Positions 53,863 to 63,893 are shown, numbered from the stretch's first letter. The stretch is DNA of 64,000 bases from Clostridiales bacterium (GCA_003150405.1 QAMM01000001.1:183590-247589); one strand, 5' to 3'. The notes: generated by a model from the sequence alone, not told the origin. Numbers and translations are program-made.

Positions 53863-56037
53863 TTATGCGCCCGCTGCCTCCCAGTCCGGGAAGCGGCGAA
53901 CAGTCGTATAGGATTGGTATACGGCGGCAATGCGCTCGTCGCCGGGATCGTTTTCTTCGGTTGGTGTGAGCAGCAAAACCTCTTTTGCAGCAGACCTGCC
54001 GGGATTGCAGGTCGCTGTCTGGGCAACGGTGAGGTCCAAAGCGGAACCGCCCTGAACCTCCAGTGTGGATTTTACATCCAGCGCAACCAAAACGCGCCGC
54101 CCATTCCGGGTGATTTCAAGCACCGGATCCTCTACGCCGATGACACGGAGTTCGGTGCCGTCCGGATATTCCAGGCTGATATCGGTCAATGGAAGCATAT
54201 CCTCCTCCGGCACAGAAGCCGTCACCGAACGAGTGACAATGTTTTGAACATCCAAAGCAAGGCGGCGCACCGGAACAATGGCATTCAATCGTTCGGTCAC
54301 CCGGTTTGGCCTGCGTCCAGTGCCGGGCTGGATGTAGAGATCCACCGCGCGGATCCCCTTTCCCATCAGCAGGCGGCGAAGCGCCGTTCCGGTGCTGGTA
54401 TCATCGGTCCCATAAACAATGTTGACGCCTCCGGACTCAATGAGAACTGCCGAAGAGTCTCCCGTGCAGACCGTGGTAACCGTCAGCGAATGATCGGTTA
54501 CATAACGGTTTGCGCCCGCCATGAGCACAACGAACAGGAGAGACACCGGAACCACCGTCAAAAGCAGCTTTTTGCGCCTGCGCCGGAAGAGACAGCAAAC
54601 GCCGGTGATTACCAGCACAACCAGAAACCCAATCTTCACCGAACGGCCGCCCACCGGGATGTAAGCAAACGGCAGCTTAACCGCAAGTTCCGCACCGCGG
54701 GCAATGGCGTTAACCGCCCAACTGCAAACCGCTCCGCTTACCATTGCAGCAGGTGCAAGCAAGGGGATAAAACCAAGAAATGCAGTTACAAAACCAAACA
54801 GCATGACAATGGTCACAAAGGCGTTGACCACTGGGTTGAGAACCAATCCAACCAGGGAAACCTCCTCAAATGCAAGAACCGTCACCGGGAGCGTCCCCGC
54901 AACGGCAGAAACCGAAACGGTAAAAAGCGACGCGAGTTCCTTGCCCAACCGGCTTGTGATGTCCAACCTGCGGCACAGCCGCCAGTGAAGCGGGCCCTGA
55001 AACAGCAGGATTCCCAATGTAGCGGAAACTGAAAGCAGAAAGCCAACGTCGTACATAATATACGGATTGGAAAGCGACAAAAACAGGCAGGCCAGCCCAA
55101 GAGAATTAAGCCCGCTGCTGTGGCGGCGCACCAGCAGCCCGAAAAGAAGAAGCAGCATCATAATGCCGGAGCGCATTACAGAAGCGGTAAAGCCGGAAAG
55201 CGCCATAAAGCCCAATACAGCAACAATTCCTGCAACAGCGGAACCGCGTTTTCCAATGCGGAAGAAGGACAGCAAAACCATGAGAAGCTGAACAACAACC
55301 GAGAGATGCAGGCCGGACACGCTGAACAGGTGGTTGACGCCTGCACGGCTGAAGGTGACCTTTTGCGCATCATCCAGGTTGGTGGTACCGCCGAGCAGCA
55401 TACCAGAGACAACATCGGCCCGGTCGGCAGGCATGGCGTCATAAAGAGCGTCAATCAGTACATCGCGGAAGCCGCGGACAGCCGATACAAGGTTGTACGC
55501 GGCGCCCGGCTCCACCACCGTTTGCTCCACGGTATCAGTTGAAAGAAACAGGCCGTGGGATTTGTAATAATCGCTGAGGACGGTGCCCTCTGCCGGTTCG
55601 TTGAGGGAAAGCGACGCGCGAACGGTTATGCGGTCGCCATAGGTGATGCCGCCGTCATCGTTCCAAGAATAGAGCAACACACCAAAAGGCCGCACCGGTG
55701 TGCCGTCAACGTCTGAAACCGAGAGCTCATAGCTTTTATAGCTGCCCCAGTCGGTAATATCTTCAACCGAAGCACGGAGCTCGGCCGTTTTACCATCCAG
55801 CTCCGCAACCGGCCGGTAAACAAACAATGTATACAGGAAAAACGAGGCGAGCGCGAGCACCGCCGCCGAAAGAACGCACCAATACAGCGTGTGGTTCCGC
55901 AGCCTCTTCAGGCAAACACCCGCGGTCAGCAACAGCAAAAGCGCCGGAAAACACCAAACCAGATTTCCGGCGCCCACGAGGGAGGCAAACAGCAGGAAGG
56001 CAGCATACGCATAACCAAACTTGGCCAATACCTGCAT
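53863..56037 (-). CDS. comEC: ComEC/Rec2-like DNA uptake channel with degenerate metallo-hydrolase domain
   Basis: 724-aa membrane protein. N-terminal DUF4131 region to about 170, competence domain with many helices (GMLLGGTTNLDDAQKVTFSRAGVNHLFSVSGLHLSVVVQL, split) and the FTASVMRSGIMMLLL signature. The C-terminal 200 residues align with the metallo-beta-lactamase part of ComEC, starting TVCTGDSSAVLIESGGVNIVYG, but the HxHxDH metal motif expected before GG is absent (VDLYIQPGTGRRPNRV instead). It may move DNA without cutting it, or not be used for uptake. Reading frame is intact. Confidence 0.9.
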   Translation of the reverse strand: MQVLAKFGYAYAAFLLFASLVGAGNLVWCFPALLLLLTAGVCLKRLRNHTLYWCVLSAAVLALASFFLYTLFVYRPVAELDGKTAELRASVEDITDWGSYKSYELSVSDVDGTPVRPFGVLLYSWNDDGGITYGDRITVRASLSLNEPAEGTVLSDYYKSHGLFLSTDTVEQTVVEPGAAYNLVSAVRGFRDVLIDALYDAMPADRADVVSGMLLGGTTNLDDAQKVTFSRAGVNHLFSVSGLHLSVVVQLLMVLLSFFRIGKRGSAVAGIVAVLGFMALSGFTASVMRSGIMMLLLLFGLLVRRHSSGLNSLGLACLFLSLSNPYIMYDVGFLLSVSATLGILLFQGPLHWRLCRRLDITSRLGKELASLFTVSVSAVAGTLPVTVLAFEEVSLVGLVLNPVVNAFVTIVMLFGFVTAFLGFIPLLAPAAMVSGAVCSWAVNAIARGAELAVKLPFAYIPVGGRSVKIGFLVVLVITGVCCLFRRRRKKLLLTVVPVSLLFVVLMAGANRYVTDHSLTVTTVCTGDSSAVLIESGGVNIVYGTDDTSTGTALRRLLMGKGIRAVDLYIQPGTGRRPNRVTERLNAIVPVRRLALDVQNIVTRSVTASVPEEDMLPLTDISLEYPDGTELRVIGVEDPVLEITRNGRRVLVALDVKSTLEVQGGSALDLTVAQTATCNPGRSAAKEVLLLTPTEENDPGDERIAAVYQSYTTVRRFPDWEAAGA

Positions 56038-56068
56038 GCTCTCACCTCACCTGCTGTCAGTTTTCTCC

Positions 56069-56608
56069 TTATTTTTCAAACAGGGGCAGTTCTTCAAGGA
56101 AGATAATGTCGTCGCGTTTGGCGGCATCCCCTTCGGCGAGGACGGTCGCAATGCCGGCAACCTGCCCGCCTGCCTCTTTGCAGAGTTCGAGCAGCGAGGA
56201 GAGGGACTCTCCGGTGCTGATGACGTCATCGACCACAAGGACGCGCTTGCCTTTGAGGAGGGCAACATCGTACTGGTCAATGTAAAGGGTCTGCATGTGC
56301 ATGGTGGTAATGGATTTGACATCCACCTTGATGGGGTTCTTCATGTAGAGCTTAAGCCCCTTGCGGGCAACGACGTAGCGCTCGCCGAGCTGACGGGCCA
56401 TCTCATAAGCAAGCGGGATGCCCTTTGCCTCTGCGGTGAGGATGACGTCGTGCTCCGGCACCCGTTTGATAAGCTCCGCCGCGCAGGCGACGGTGAGTTC
56501 AACGTCGGTAAACATAACAAACGCCGCAATGTCAAGGTGCTCGTTGACCGGGCAGAGCGGCAGCTCACGGGTCAGCCCCGCAACCTTTAAGGTGTATGTG
56601 TCTTTCAT
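56069..56608 (-). CDS. Adenine phosphoribosyltransferase-like protein
   Basis: 179-aa type I phosphoribosyltransferase. PRPP loop VLVVDDVISTGESLSSLL is intact, with upstream VILTAEAKGIPLAYEMARQLGERYVVARK (split). Resembles Apt and XpT-like salvage enzymes; substrate base not fixed by these motifs. Start at 56608 has GGAGG upstream; the frame to 56743 overlaps the cupin gene. Between cupin and comEC. Confidence 0.88.
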   Translation of the reverse strand: MKDTYTLKVAGLTRELPLCPVNEHLDIAAFVMFTDVELTVACAAELIKRVPEHDVILTAEAKGIPLAYEMARQLGERYVVARKGLKLYMKNPIKVDVKSITTMHMQTLYIDQYDVALLKGKRVLVVDDVISTGESLSSLLELCKEAGGQVAGIATVLAEGDAAKRDDIIFLEELPLFEK

Positions 56609-56627
56609 GGTAAAACCTCCATCTTCA

Positions 56628-57032
56628 TCATTGGTTTGCCGGGGCTTCTCCCTCCAGCAAAACCTTGTCGTTTTTGATCTGCTCCCGTTTGTCGGCGCCG
56701 TCCGGCACCATACGGAACACCAGAAAATCAGAAGGGTTCTCAAAGGGATTTTCTATGGTATGCACCGCGCGGCCAACCTTGAGGATGGCGTCTTGGGGGA
56801 CGGTACGGGACATTGTCTCGCCGTTTTCCAGCCAATGCACCACAACTGCGCCGGAAAGCACGACCAGGGTTTCATCCACAACGCAGTGGCTGTGCCATTC
56901 CTGAACGGAATGCGGCGGGATGGTACAGCGGTGGATTTCAGACTCCTCAAAAATATAATAATCCACGGCCGTGCGGTTGGGTTTTACAACCGAAATGGCG
57001 TCCGCACGGGTTAAAATCCTGATTTCTGACAT
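56628..57032 (-). CDS. Small cupin-domain protein
   Basis: 134-aa single-domain cupin. Metal ligands appear as HSVQEWHSHCVVDETLVVLSG (His, His, Glu) and the second motif with His in VGRAVHTIENP. Function unknown; small cupins bind metals and sugars or act as regulators. Start at 57032 follows AAGGAAGGG. Operon member between HIT and phosphoribosyltransferase genes; 141 nt separate it from HIT and may contain a promoter. Confidence 0.85.
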   Translation of the reverse strand: MSEIRILTRADAISVVKPNRTAVDYYIFEESEIHRCTIPPHSVQEWHSHCVVDETLVVLSGAVVVHWLENGETMSRTVPQDAILKVGRAVHTIENPFENPSDFLVFRMVPDGADKREQIKNDKVLLEGEAPANQ

Positions 57033-57172
57033 CCGCCCTTCCTTTCGCAACAGGAAAACGCACGACTGTCTTTTGAATACAAATAGTATTATTAAAAACA
57101 GTTATACAATCAGCGATATACTATCTGTATTTTTAATCATGTAAATTACAAGAACGGCAAATCTTTCCGCGT

Positions 57173-57511
57173 TTATGCCATCTGGCCGGAGAGCTTCGCG
57201 CCGCCCAGCAGATGAAAATGCAGATGAGGGACCGACTGCGCGCCGTTTTCCCCGCTGTTGGTGACAATGCGGAAGCCTTGGTCCAAGCCGAGTTCCTTGG
57301 CGAGCTTTGCCGCGACCTCAAAGATATGTGCGACCACAGCGGAATTTTCCGCCGTGATATCCGCCGCACTTTGAACGTGCTGCTTGGGGACGATGAGTAC
57401 ATGCACCGGCGCCTGGGGGCTAATGTCGTTAAACGCATAGACCAGGTCATCCTCATAGACCTTTGTGCTGGGGATTTTCCCGGCAATAATGTTGCAGAAC
57501 AGGCATTCCAT
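57173..57511 (-). CDS. HIT family nucleotide hydrolase
   Basis: 112-aa HINT-like protein. MECLFCNIIAGKIPSTKVYEDDLVYAFNDISPQAPVHVLIVPK (split) and the catalytic triad HLHFHLLGG (HxHxH). Hydrolyses nucleotide phosphoramidates such as AMP-lysine. Located 24 nt after alaS, consistent with a role in clearing aminoacyl-AMP products, an inference. Confidence 0.95.
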   Translation of the reverse strand: MECLFCNIIAGKIPSTKVYEDDLVYAFNDISPQAPVHVLIVPKQHVQSAADITAENSAVVAHIFEVAAKLAKELGLDQGFRIVTNSGENGAQSVPHLHFHLLGGAKLSGQMA

Positions 57512-57535
57512 AACAAAATCCTCCCTTACACGAAC

Positions 57536-60178
57536 TTAGATTGTGGTCAGTTTTTCAACGAGGGACGGAAGATGCGCAAGCGCCTCGTCCATTTTAAACG
57601 GGTCGGAAACGCCGGCCATTGCCATGTTGGGGCGTCCGCCGCCTTTTCCGCCTGCGAGAGCGGCAATCTCCTTAATCACCACCCCGGCGACAACCCCCTT
57701 TTCAATGGCGCCCGCGCCGCAGGCGGCAACCAGAGTTCCCTTGCCGTCCCGGATGGTGCCAACAACCACTACGGTATTCGGCATGGCGGAGATCATTTTG
57801 TCGGCAATTTTTTTAAGGGCGTCCGGCTGCGCATTCTGGAACAGGAAAGAAACCACCCGCAGGCCGCTTACTTCTACCGCGTTGTCAGCAACGCCGCGCG
57901 CCTGGAATTCGGCAAATTCGGCGTTGATCTTGTCGAGCAGGCGATCCTTTTCCTTCAAATCGTTCGCCACAGCGGCAATCTTAACCGGCAGCTCGGCCGG
58001 ATTGGTGATTTTAAGGGTCTGACAGCACTGGGCAAGCATTTCATCGGTTTCCCGGATAAGGTTCAACACCCCGGCGCCGGTGACTGCTTCAATGCGGCGT
58101 ACGCCTGCGGCAACCGAACTTTCACTGATGATTTTGAACAAACCGATTTTGCCGGTATTGTCCACATGGGTGCCGCCGCAAAGCTCGATGGAATATTCCC
58201 CAATGTCGCAGACGCGGACAATGTCTCCGTACTTTTCGCCGAACAGCGCCATTGCCCCTTTGGCTTTGGCGGACTCGATGTCGGTCTCGTAGAGCTTGAC
58301 ATCGACGGCGGAAAGGATGGCACGGTTGACGTCGGTCTCAATCTGGTTGAGTTCTTCCGGAGTGAGCGCCTGGAAATGGGAAAAGTCAAAGCGCAGACGC
58401 TGTGCGGTGACAAGCTGCCCCGCCTGATGGACATAGTTGCCAAGGGTTTTGCGCAGGGCGGCCTGCAGCAGATGGGCAGAAGTGTGGTTGCGCATGATAG
58501 CACGGCGGTTGTAGGCGTCAATCGCTGCATCTGCCGTCTCGTCAAGGGCAACGGTTCCCTCGGTCACTTCACCAATGTGGAGGAAATGGCCGCCGTCGTC
58601 CTTTTGAACGTCGCTGATCCGGAACACGCCGGACGCAGTTTGGATTTCGCCAATATCAGCGACCTGTCCGCCGCTTTCCGCGTAGAACGGGGTTCGATCC
58701 AGCACCAAAACACCCTTAGAGCCAGCGTTGATTTCACCGACCAGCTCACCTTCTGAAGAAAGTGCAAGAATTTTTGCCTTGCAGGCGGTTTCGGTGTAGC
58801 CGGCAAATTCCGTCGCAGGCAGGGCGGAAAGATCAAGCGCGTCGTCTTTCCAAGCAACATCGCCGCCTGCAAAATGAGCAGTGCGGGCGCGTTCGCGCTG
58901 TTCCTTCATCAATTCGGCAAAACGGGTATCATCAACTGAAATGCAACGCTCCGCAGTGATTTCCATGGTGAGGTCAATGGGGAAACCAAAGGTGTCGTAG
59001 AGCTTAAAGGCATCGTCGCCAGACAGGGTGGTTTCACCGCTGCCGCCCATCCGGTCAAGGATAGAGGTGAGCAGCTCCATGCCCTTGTCCACGGTTTTCT
59101 CAAAGTTTTCCTCTTCCACACGGACCACTTTTTTAATATAATCCGCCTTCTGGACAAGTTCCGGGTAAGCGGTCTCATTTTCCTTGATGACGGTATCCAC
59201 CACTTCATAGAGGAACGGCTTCTTAATGCCGAGCAAGCGGCCGTGACGCGCAGCACGGCGCAGAAGGCGGCGCAGAACATAGCCGCGGCCCTCGTTGGAG
59301 GGGAGCACGCCGTCCCCGACCATAAAGACGGTAGAACGGACATGGTCGGTAATAACGCGGAGCGATACGTCAGCCTTTTCCTCCTCTTTATAGGTGACGC
59401 CGGCAATTTGGCTGATGTGTTTCATAATATTCTGGATGGTGTCAACCTCAAAAAGGTTATCCACTCCCTGGCAGATGCAGGCAAGGCGTTCGAGGCCCAT
59501 ACCGGTGTCGATGTTCGGGTGCTCCATACGCGCATAATTGCCCTCGCCGTCGCCGTTGAACTGGGAGAAGACAAGGTTCCAGAATTCCACATAACGGTCG
59601 CAGTCGCAGCCGACGCCGCAGGTGGGCTTGCCGCAGCCGTATTCCTCGCCGCGGTCAAAGTAGATTTCGGAGCAGGGGCCGCAGGGGCCGGAACCGATTT
59701 CCCAGAAGTTATCCTCCTTGCCGAGACGTACAATGCGCTCCGGCGCTACACCGACCTCGTTGACCCAAATATCAAATGCTTCGTCATCGTCCTGGTAAAT
59801 GGAAACCCAAAGACGATCCACCGGCATTTTGATGACTTCAGTGATAAACTCCCAGGCCCATTTGGTGGCTTCATGTTTAAAATAATCGCCAAAGGAGAAG
59901 TTGCCCAGCATCTCAAAAAAAGTGCCGTGGCGGGAGGTTTTACCAACATTTTCAATGTCCGGGGTGCGGATGCACTTCTGGCAGGTGGTAACCCGCTTGT
60001 TCGGCGGGGTTGCCTGGCCCAAAAAGAACTTTTTCATCGGGGCCATACCAGAATTGATGAGCAGCAGGCTGCTGTCACCAATCGGGACGAGCGGATAACT
60101 CGGCAGGCGGGTATGGCTTTTGCTTTCAAAGAATCTTAAAAACTGCTCGCGCAGGTCGTTGAGTGAGGTCCACTCCAT
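57536..60178 (-). CDS. alaS: Alanyl-tRNA synthetase
   Basis: 880-aa class II synthetase with editing. Aminoacylation motifs SHTRLPSYPLVPIGDSSLLLINSGM (split) and GMGLERLACICQG; editing zinc site in RNHTSAHLLQAAL (HxxxH) and the CGGTHV pair; C-terminal DHHA1-type domain ends with GGKGGGRPNMAMAGV. Start at 60178 follows GGAAAGGATG; a frame to 60247 lies in the T-box terminator. Expression is controlled by the T-box upstream, so it rises when tRNA-Ala is uncharged. Full length. Confidence 0.98.
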   Translation of the reverse strand: MEWTSLNDLREQFLRFFESKSHTRLPSYPLVPIGDSSLLLINSGMAPMKKFFLGQATPPNKRVTTCQKCIRTPDIENVGKTSRHGTFFEMLGNFSFGDYFKHEATKWAWEFITEVIKMPVDRLWVSIYQDDDEAFDIWVNEVGVAPERIVRLGKEDNFWEIGSGPCGPCSEIYFDRGEEYGCGKPTCGVGCDCDRYVEFWNLVFSQFNGDGEGNYARMEHPNIDTGMGLERLACICQGVDNLFEVDTIQNIMKHISQIAGVTYKEEEKADVSLRVITDHVRSTVFMVGDGVLPSNEGRGYVLRRLLRRAARHGRLLGIKKPFLYEVVDTVIKENETAYPELVQKADYIKKVVRVEEENFEKTVDKGMELLTSILDRMGGSGETTLSGDDAFKLYDTFGFPIDLTMEITAERCISVDDTRFAELMKEQRERARTAHFAGGDVAWKDDALDLSALPATEFAGYTETACKAKILALSSEGELVGEINAGSKGVLVLDRTPFYAESGGQVADIGEIQTASGVFRISDVQKDDGGHFLHIGEVTEGTVALDETADAAIDAYNRRAIMRNHTSAHLLQAALRKTLGNYVHQAGQLVTAQRLRFDFSHFQALTPEELNQIETDVNRAILSAVDVKLYETDIESAKAKGAMALFGEKYGDIVRVCDIGEYSIELCGGTHVDNTGKIGLFKIISESSVAAGVRRIEAVTGAGVLNLIRETDEMLAQCCQTLKITNPAELPVKIAAVANDLKEKDRLLDKINAEFAEFQARGVADNAVEVSGLRVVSFLFQNAQPDALKKIADKMISAMPNTVVVVGTIRDGKGTLVAACGAGAIEKGVVAGVVIKEIAALAGGKGGGRPNMAMAGVSDPFKMDEALAHLPSLVEKLTTI

Positions 60179-60225
60179 AATGTTTGAACATCCTTTCCAT
60201 GCGTCTTTATTTGGGCTTTGCCGTG

Positions 60226-60274
60226 AAAAAATAAAAACAGCCCCCATCCGCAGAAAATTTCTGGGACGAAGACT
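60226..60274 (-). terminator. T-box attenuator terminator of alaS
   Basis: On the minus strand AGTCTTCGTCC (60264-60274) pairs with GGATGGGGGCT (60239-60249), several G-U pairs, followed by TTTTTATTTTTT. The CGTCC part competes with the T-box antiterminator. Confidence 0.9.
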
Positions 60275-60485
60275 GACGTTTCCGTGGTACCACCCGGCTT
60301 GGATTTCCGTTTTGAAATCCCACTTATAGCTCCTTAACGCGGAGAGACGGTGCGCTTAATAAATATTTTGCACGCACAGCTCCAAGGCGGCTTCCCTTCT
60401 CCCCCGTTTCAAGCCTTGCACCATCCGGCTTTTCTCTGGCGCACGGAAGCAGGAGGGTTAACCTTTTCACAGCCGTTCCAATATC
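60226..60485 (-). promoter_or_regulatory. T-box riboswitch (alanine), leader of alaS
   Basis: Roughly 260-nt leader. The T-box core GGGTGGTACCACGG lies at about 60282-60295, preceded by a stem III hairpin GGATTTC/GGAAATCC near 60301-60320 and a long stem I region. The core is followed by a terminator in the standard antitermination arrangement. Uncharged tRNA-Ala would stabilise the antiterminator. The specifier GCN codon was not located with certainty. Confidence 0.93.
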
Positions 60486-60491
60486 CATTGT

Positions 60492-60520
60492 ATTGTAGCA
60501 TCCTTTTGGCGGAATGTCAA
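60492..60520 (-). promoter_or_regulatory. Consensus promoter of alaS
   Basis: TTGACA (60515-60520), 17-bp spacer, TACAAT (60492-60497) on minus. It overlaps the last codons of the PBP gene, whose stop is at 60517. Confidence 0.85.
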
Positions 60521-62145
60521 TGTTTGGCTTGTTCGGTGCGGATCTCGTCAAGCAATGTGATTTGGTCGGCGATGTTTGCAAAGACCGGCCCGGCGCTCAG
60601 GTTGCCGGTACGGCCATGCTCCACCATGACCGAAACAACGTATTTGGGGCTTTCCGCCGGGAAGTAGCCGGCGAACCAGACGTCGAGAATTTCCTCGCCG
60701 TTTTCATCAAAGCTGCCGGTTTGAGCGGTAGCGGTTTTGCCCGCAGCAGTGACCAAAGTTGGTTTCGCCTTCATGTTATCCTTTTGTTCTACGGCAGATT
60801 CCAAAAAATCCCGCAAGGTCTCAGCGGTGGTTTCGCTCATTGCATAGATAGGAGCGGCAGACGGGATCTCGCTGTTCAGCGTGACGCCGTCCGACGTAGT
60901 GCCTTCGACCAGTTGTGGAATCGGTGTTTTCCCGCCGTTGACAACGGCAGCGACCATTTGACAGAGCTGTACCGGTGTGGCAAGCAGTCTGCCCTGCCCA
61001 AAGGAGAGATTTGCGACGTCGGCCGGATTTGGAAGCTCGCTTGCTTTTGGAAGCAGGCCGGCGGCCGAAGTAAGCCCCGGAGCAAGCTCGGTCTGCCGTC
61101 CGAAGCCGAGGTTCTGGGCATAATCCACAATTTTTTCCGCGCCGAGCTGGCCGCCAAGATTGATAAAATAGGTGTTGCAGGATTCAACCATCGCTTTTTT
61201 CATATCAATGACGCCATGGCCGGAAAGCAGATGGCATTTAAAGGGCTGCCCGCTCACATCAATCCAGCCGGTACAGTCGTAAGAGGCTCCGGCGTCAATT
61301 CCCATATCCAGCGCGGCCGCGGCAAGGGTAACCTTAAAAGTTGATCCGACCGGGAAAGCAGCAAAGCAGCGGTTTAGCAACGGTCCGCGCTCATCGGTCA
61401 GGCTTTCTGCAACATTGTCTGGATCATAGCTTGGAAAGCTGGCGCAGGCGAGGAGCTTTCCGGTGGAGGGATCCATGATAACGATTGCCCCCTTGTTGAT
61501 GTACTGCGCGCCGACCGTTTCGCAAATAGACTGCAGTTCCCGATCCAACGTGAGAACAACGCCGGGATTTCCATCCCCCGTGGTGGTAACCGCAGAACTG
61601 CCTTCCCCAAGCAGTCGGCCGAGTCCGTCCAAAGAATAGTGTACTTCCACCTGTTCGCCAACAGAGGATAGCAGGTCGTTATAAGCTTTTTCTATACCGG
61701 TTACACCGGAGCCGTCACTGTTAACATAACCGATGACATGGGCGGCAAGCTGGCCCGTACTGTACCGCTGCGGAACCTCAACGCTGGTAATGCCGTCCAA
61801 ATCATAATCTTCCCCCGGAAGAAGATCGGTGAGGAATGGTGTACCACCCTGTAAAAGCTGGTACAGCTCCTGGCGCCTGCTGTCATCCACCTCTTCCAGC
61901 AGCGCTGCCGCGGTTTCGGCTTGTGGCAATACTGCCGTAAAGGTCTTGGTGGTATTGCCCACAAGCGGTGTGAATTTTCGGTCATAAATTTTGCCGCGGG
62001 CCTTACCCGCTGTCAAGGTGTAGCTGCGCTGGTTCTGTGCTGTTTCTTTAAGCTCCGGCGATGAGGTGAGATCCGCCACACGGATGTTGAGCAGGCACAT
62101 CAGTACACAGAAAATGGAAAAGACGGTTACAATACGTTTTGACAT
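60517..62145 (-). CDS. Class B penicillin-binding protein (transpeptidase)
   Basis: 542-aa peptidoglycan transpeptidase of PBP2/SpoVD/FtsI type. N-terminal anchor helix (IVTVFSIFCVLMCLLNI), pedestal region with RGKIYDRKFTPLVGN-like start, and penicillin-binding domain from about 220: SxxK at S268-K271 (GSTFK), SxN at S322-N324 (SCN), and K470-T-A472 where most PBPs have KTG. TATAQTG follows it. Which class-B role (elongation, division or sporulation) cannot be decided; absence of PASTA domains argues against SpoVD. Single gene upstream of alaS. Confidence 0.92.
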   Translation of the reverse strand: MSKRIVTVFSIFCVLMCLLNIRVADLTSSPELKETAQNQRSYTLTAGKARGKIYDRKFTPLVGNTTKTFTAVLPQAETAAALLEEVDDSRRQELYQLLQGGTPFLTDLLPGEDYDLDGITSVEVPQRYSTGQLAAHVIGYVNSDGSGVTGIEKAYNDLLSSVGEQVEVHYSLDGLGRLLGEGSSAVTTTGDGNPGVVLTLDRELQSICETVGAQYINKGAIVIMDPSTGKLLACASFPSYDPDNVAESLTDERGPLLNRCFAAFPVGSTFKVTLAAAALDMGIDAGASYDCTGWIDVSGQPFKCHLLSGHGVIDMKKAMVESCNTYFINLGGQLGAEKIVDYAQNLGFGRQTELAPGLTSAAGLLPKASELPNPADVANLSFGQGRLLATPVQLCQMVAAVVNGGKTPIPQLVEGTTSDGVTLNSEIPSAAPIYAMSETTAETLRDFLESAVEQKDNMKAKPTLVTAAGKTATAQTGSFDENGEEILDVWFAGYFPAESPKYVVSVMVEHGRTGNLSAGPVFANIADQITLLDEIRTEQAKH

Positions 62146-62360
62146 GGAAAGCCCCCGGAAAACTGAAAATAGTTGTTTTTTTGTGCTGTTTGAATGTTAT
62201 TGTGCCCGGAACCGCCTGAATTATTGGCGGGAATGCGCGCTGGGCTTTTCTTGTAAAAGCAATGGCATTATGGTAAAATGATGAAAGAAAAACAGAGCTG
62301 TTCCGTGTTCGTACGAAAGTTAATTTGTTTTTAAAAAGATTATAAGAAAGTGGTGTTGTT

Positions 62361-63893
62361 GTGAATCATCAGACTGTACTGATTCTGGATTTCGGCGGCC
62401 AGTACAACCAGCTCATCGCCCGCCGGGTACGCGAGTGCGGCGTTTACTGCGAGGTCAAACCATATAAAATGCCGTTGGAGGAAATCAAGGCGATGAAGCC
62501 CGTAGGCATTATTTTTACCGGCGGGCCGAACAGTGTGTATTTGGAGGATTCTCCGCGCATTTCAGAGGAGATTTTTGAATTGGGTGTACCAGTGCTCGGC
62601 ATTTGTTACGGTATTCAAACCATGGCTTACCTGCTGGGTGGCCATGTGACAACGCCGGATTCCAGCGAATACGGTAAAACCAAAACCTTTTTTGACACTA
62701 CTTCTCCCCTTTTTGACGGGCTGCCGGAGGAAGGAATTTCCTGGATGAGCCACACCGACTACATTGACAAGCTGCCGGAGGGCTTTAAAACCATTGCGCA
62801 TACCGCGGACTGCCCGGTAGCGGCAATGGAAAACGCCGAACAGAAGCTGTACGGCTTCCAGTACCACCCGGAGGTCATGCACACCGAAAACGGCCTGCGG
62901 ATGCTCCACAACTTTTTATACAATGTCTGCGGCTGCACCGGCGACTGGACAATGGAAAACTACGCGGAAACCTCCATCCGCTCCATTCGGGAAAAGGTTG
63001 GAAACGGCAAGGTTCTGCTCGCCCTTTCCGGCGGGGTGGATTCCTCGGTTGCGGCGGCACTGCTCGCCAAAGCGGTCGGCAGCCAGCTCACCTGCATTTT
63101 TGTTGACCACGGCCTGATGCGCAAAAACGAGGGCGACGAAGTGGAGGCCGCCTTTGCCCAGTGGAATATCAATTTTGTAAGGGTCAACGCAGGCGAACGC
63201 TTTTTGGGCAAGCTGGCGGGCATATCGGATCCGGAGACCAAGCGCAAGATCATTGGTGAGGAGTTTATCCGGGTATTCGAGGAAGAAGCGAAGAAGATTG
63301 GGACGGTGGATTATCTGGTGCAGGGCACCATTTATCCCGACGTCATTGAATCCGGCGCGGGAGACGCGGCGGTGATCAAGAGCCACCATAATGTAGGCGG
63401 CCTGCCGGATTACGTTGATTTCAAGGAGATCATTGAGCCGCTTCGCCCGCTGTTTAAGGACGAAGTGCGCAAATTGGGGCAGGAACTCGGGTTAAAGGAA
63501 TACCTGGTCTGGCGCCAGCCGTTCCCGGGCCCGGGGCTTGCTATCCGTATCATCGGGGACATTACTCCAGAAAAGGTCGCCATTTTGCAGGACGCGGACT
63601 TCATCTTCCGGGAGGAGATTGCCAAAGCGGGGCTGGACCGGGACATCCACCAGTATTTTGCGGTACTGACCAACATGCGATCGGTCGGCGTTATGGGTGA
63701 TTTCCGCACCTACGATTACACTCTTGCGCTGCGCGGCGTCACCACCACCGACTTTATGACGGCAGATTTTGCACGGATTCCGTACGATGTGCTGGAAACG
63801 GTAAGCAGCCGGATTGTCAACGAAGTGAAAGGGATTAACCGAATTGTGTACGATGTAACAACCAAACCGCCGGCAACGATTGAGTGGGAATAA
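62361..63893 (+). CDS. guaA: GMP synthase (glutamine-hydrolysing)
   Basis: 510-aa enzyme making GMP from XMP. Glutaminase domain: catalytic Cys in [13 protein letters not shown] triad part in YHPEV; synthetase domain with P-loop [19 protein letters not shown] and C-terminal dimerisation region ending PATIEWE. Normal length. GTG start with AAGTGGTG upstream, a weak site. Divergent from the PBP gene with 215 nt between, where I saw no purine riboswitch. The 3' end is a known integration site for islands in other genomes. Confidence 0.98.
   Translation: MNHQTVLILDFGGQYNQLIARRVRECGVYCEVKPYKMPLEEIKAMKPVGIIFTGGPNSVYLEDSPRISEEIFELGVPVLGICYGIQTMAYLLGGHVTTPDSSEYGKTKTFFDTTSPLFDGLPEEGISWMSHTDYIDKLPEGFKTIAHTADCPVAAMENAEQKLYGFQYHPEVMHTENGLRMLHNFLYNVCGCTGDWTMENYAETSIRSIREKVGNGKVLLALSGGVDSSVAAALLAKAVGSQLTCIFVDHGLMRKNEGDEVEAAFAQWNINFVRVNAGERFLGKLAGISDPETKRKIIGEEFIRVFEEEAKKIGTVDYLVQGTIYPDVIESGAGDAAVIKSHHNVGGLPDYVDFKEIIEPLRPLFKDEVRKLGQELGLKEYLVWRQPFPGPGLAIRIIGDITPEKVAILQDADFIFREEIAKAGLDRDIHQYFAVLTNMRSVGVMGDFRTYDYTLALRGVTTTDFMTADFARIPYDVLETVSSRIVNEVKGINRIVYDVTTKPPATIEWE

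Noticed and set aside
53545..55032. 495-codon plus-strand frame across holA and comEC
   Set aside because: Antisense to two recognised genes, very rich in Asn/His/Arg as expected for a shadow frame.
62146..62360. Purine riboswitch upstream of guaA
   Set aside because: No conserved purine aptamer core or terminator hairpin was seen.
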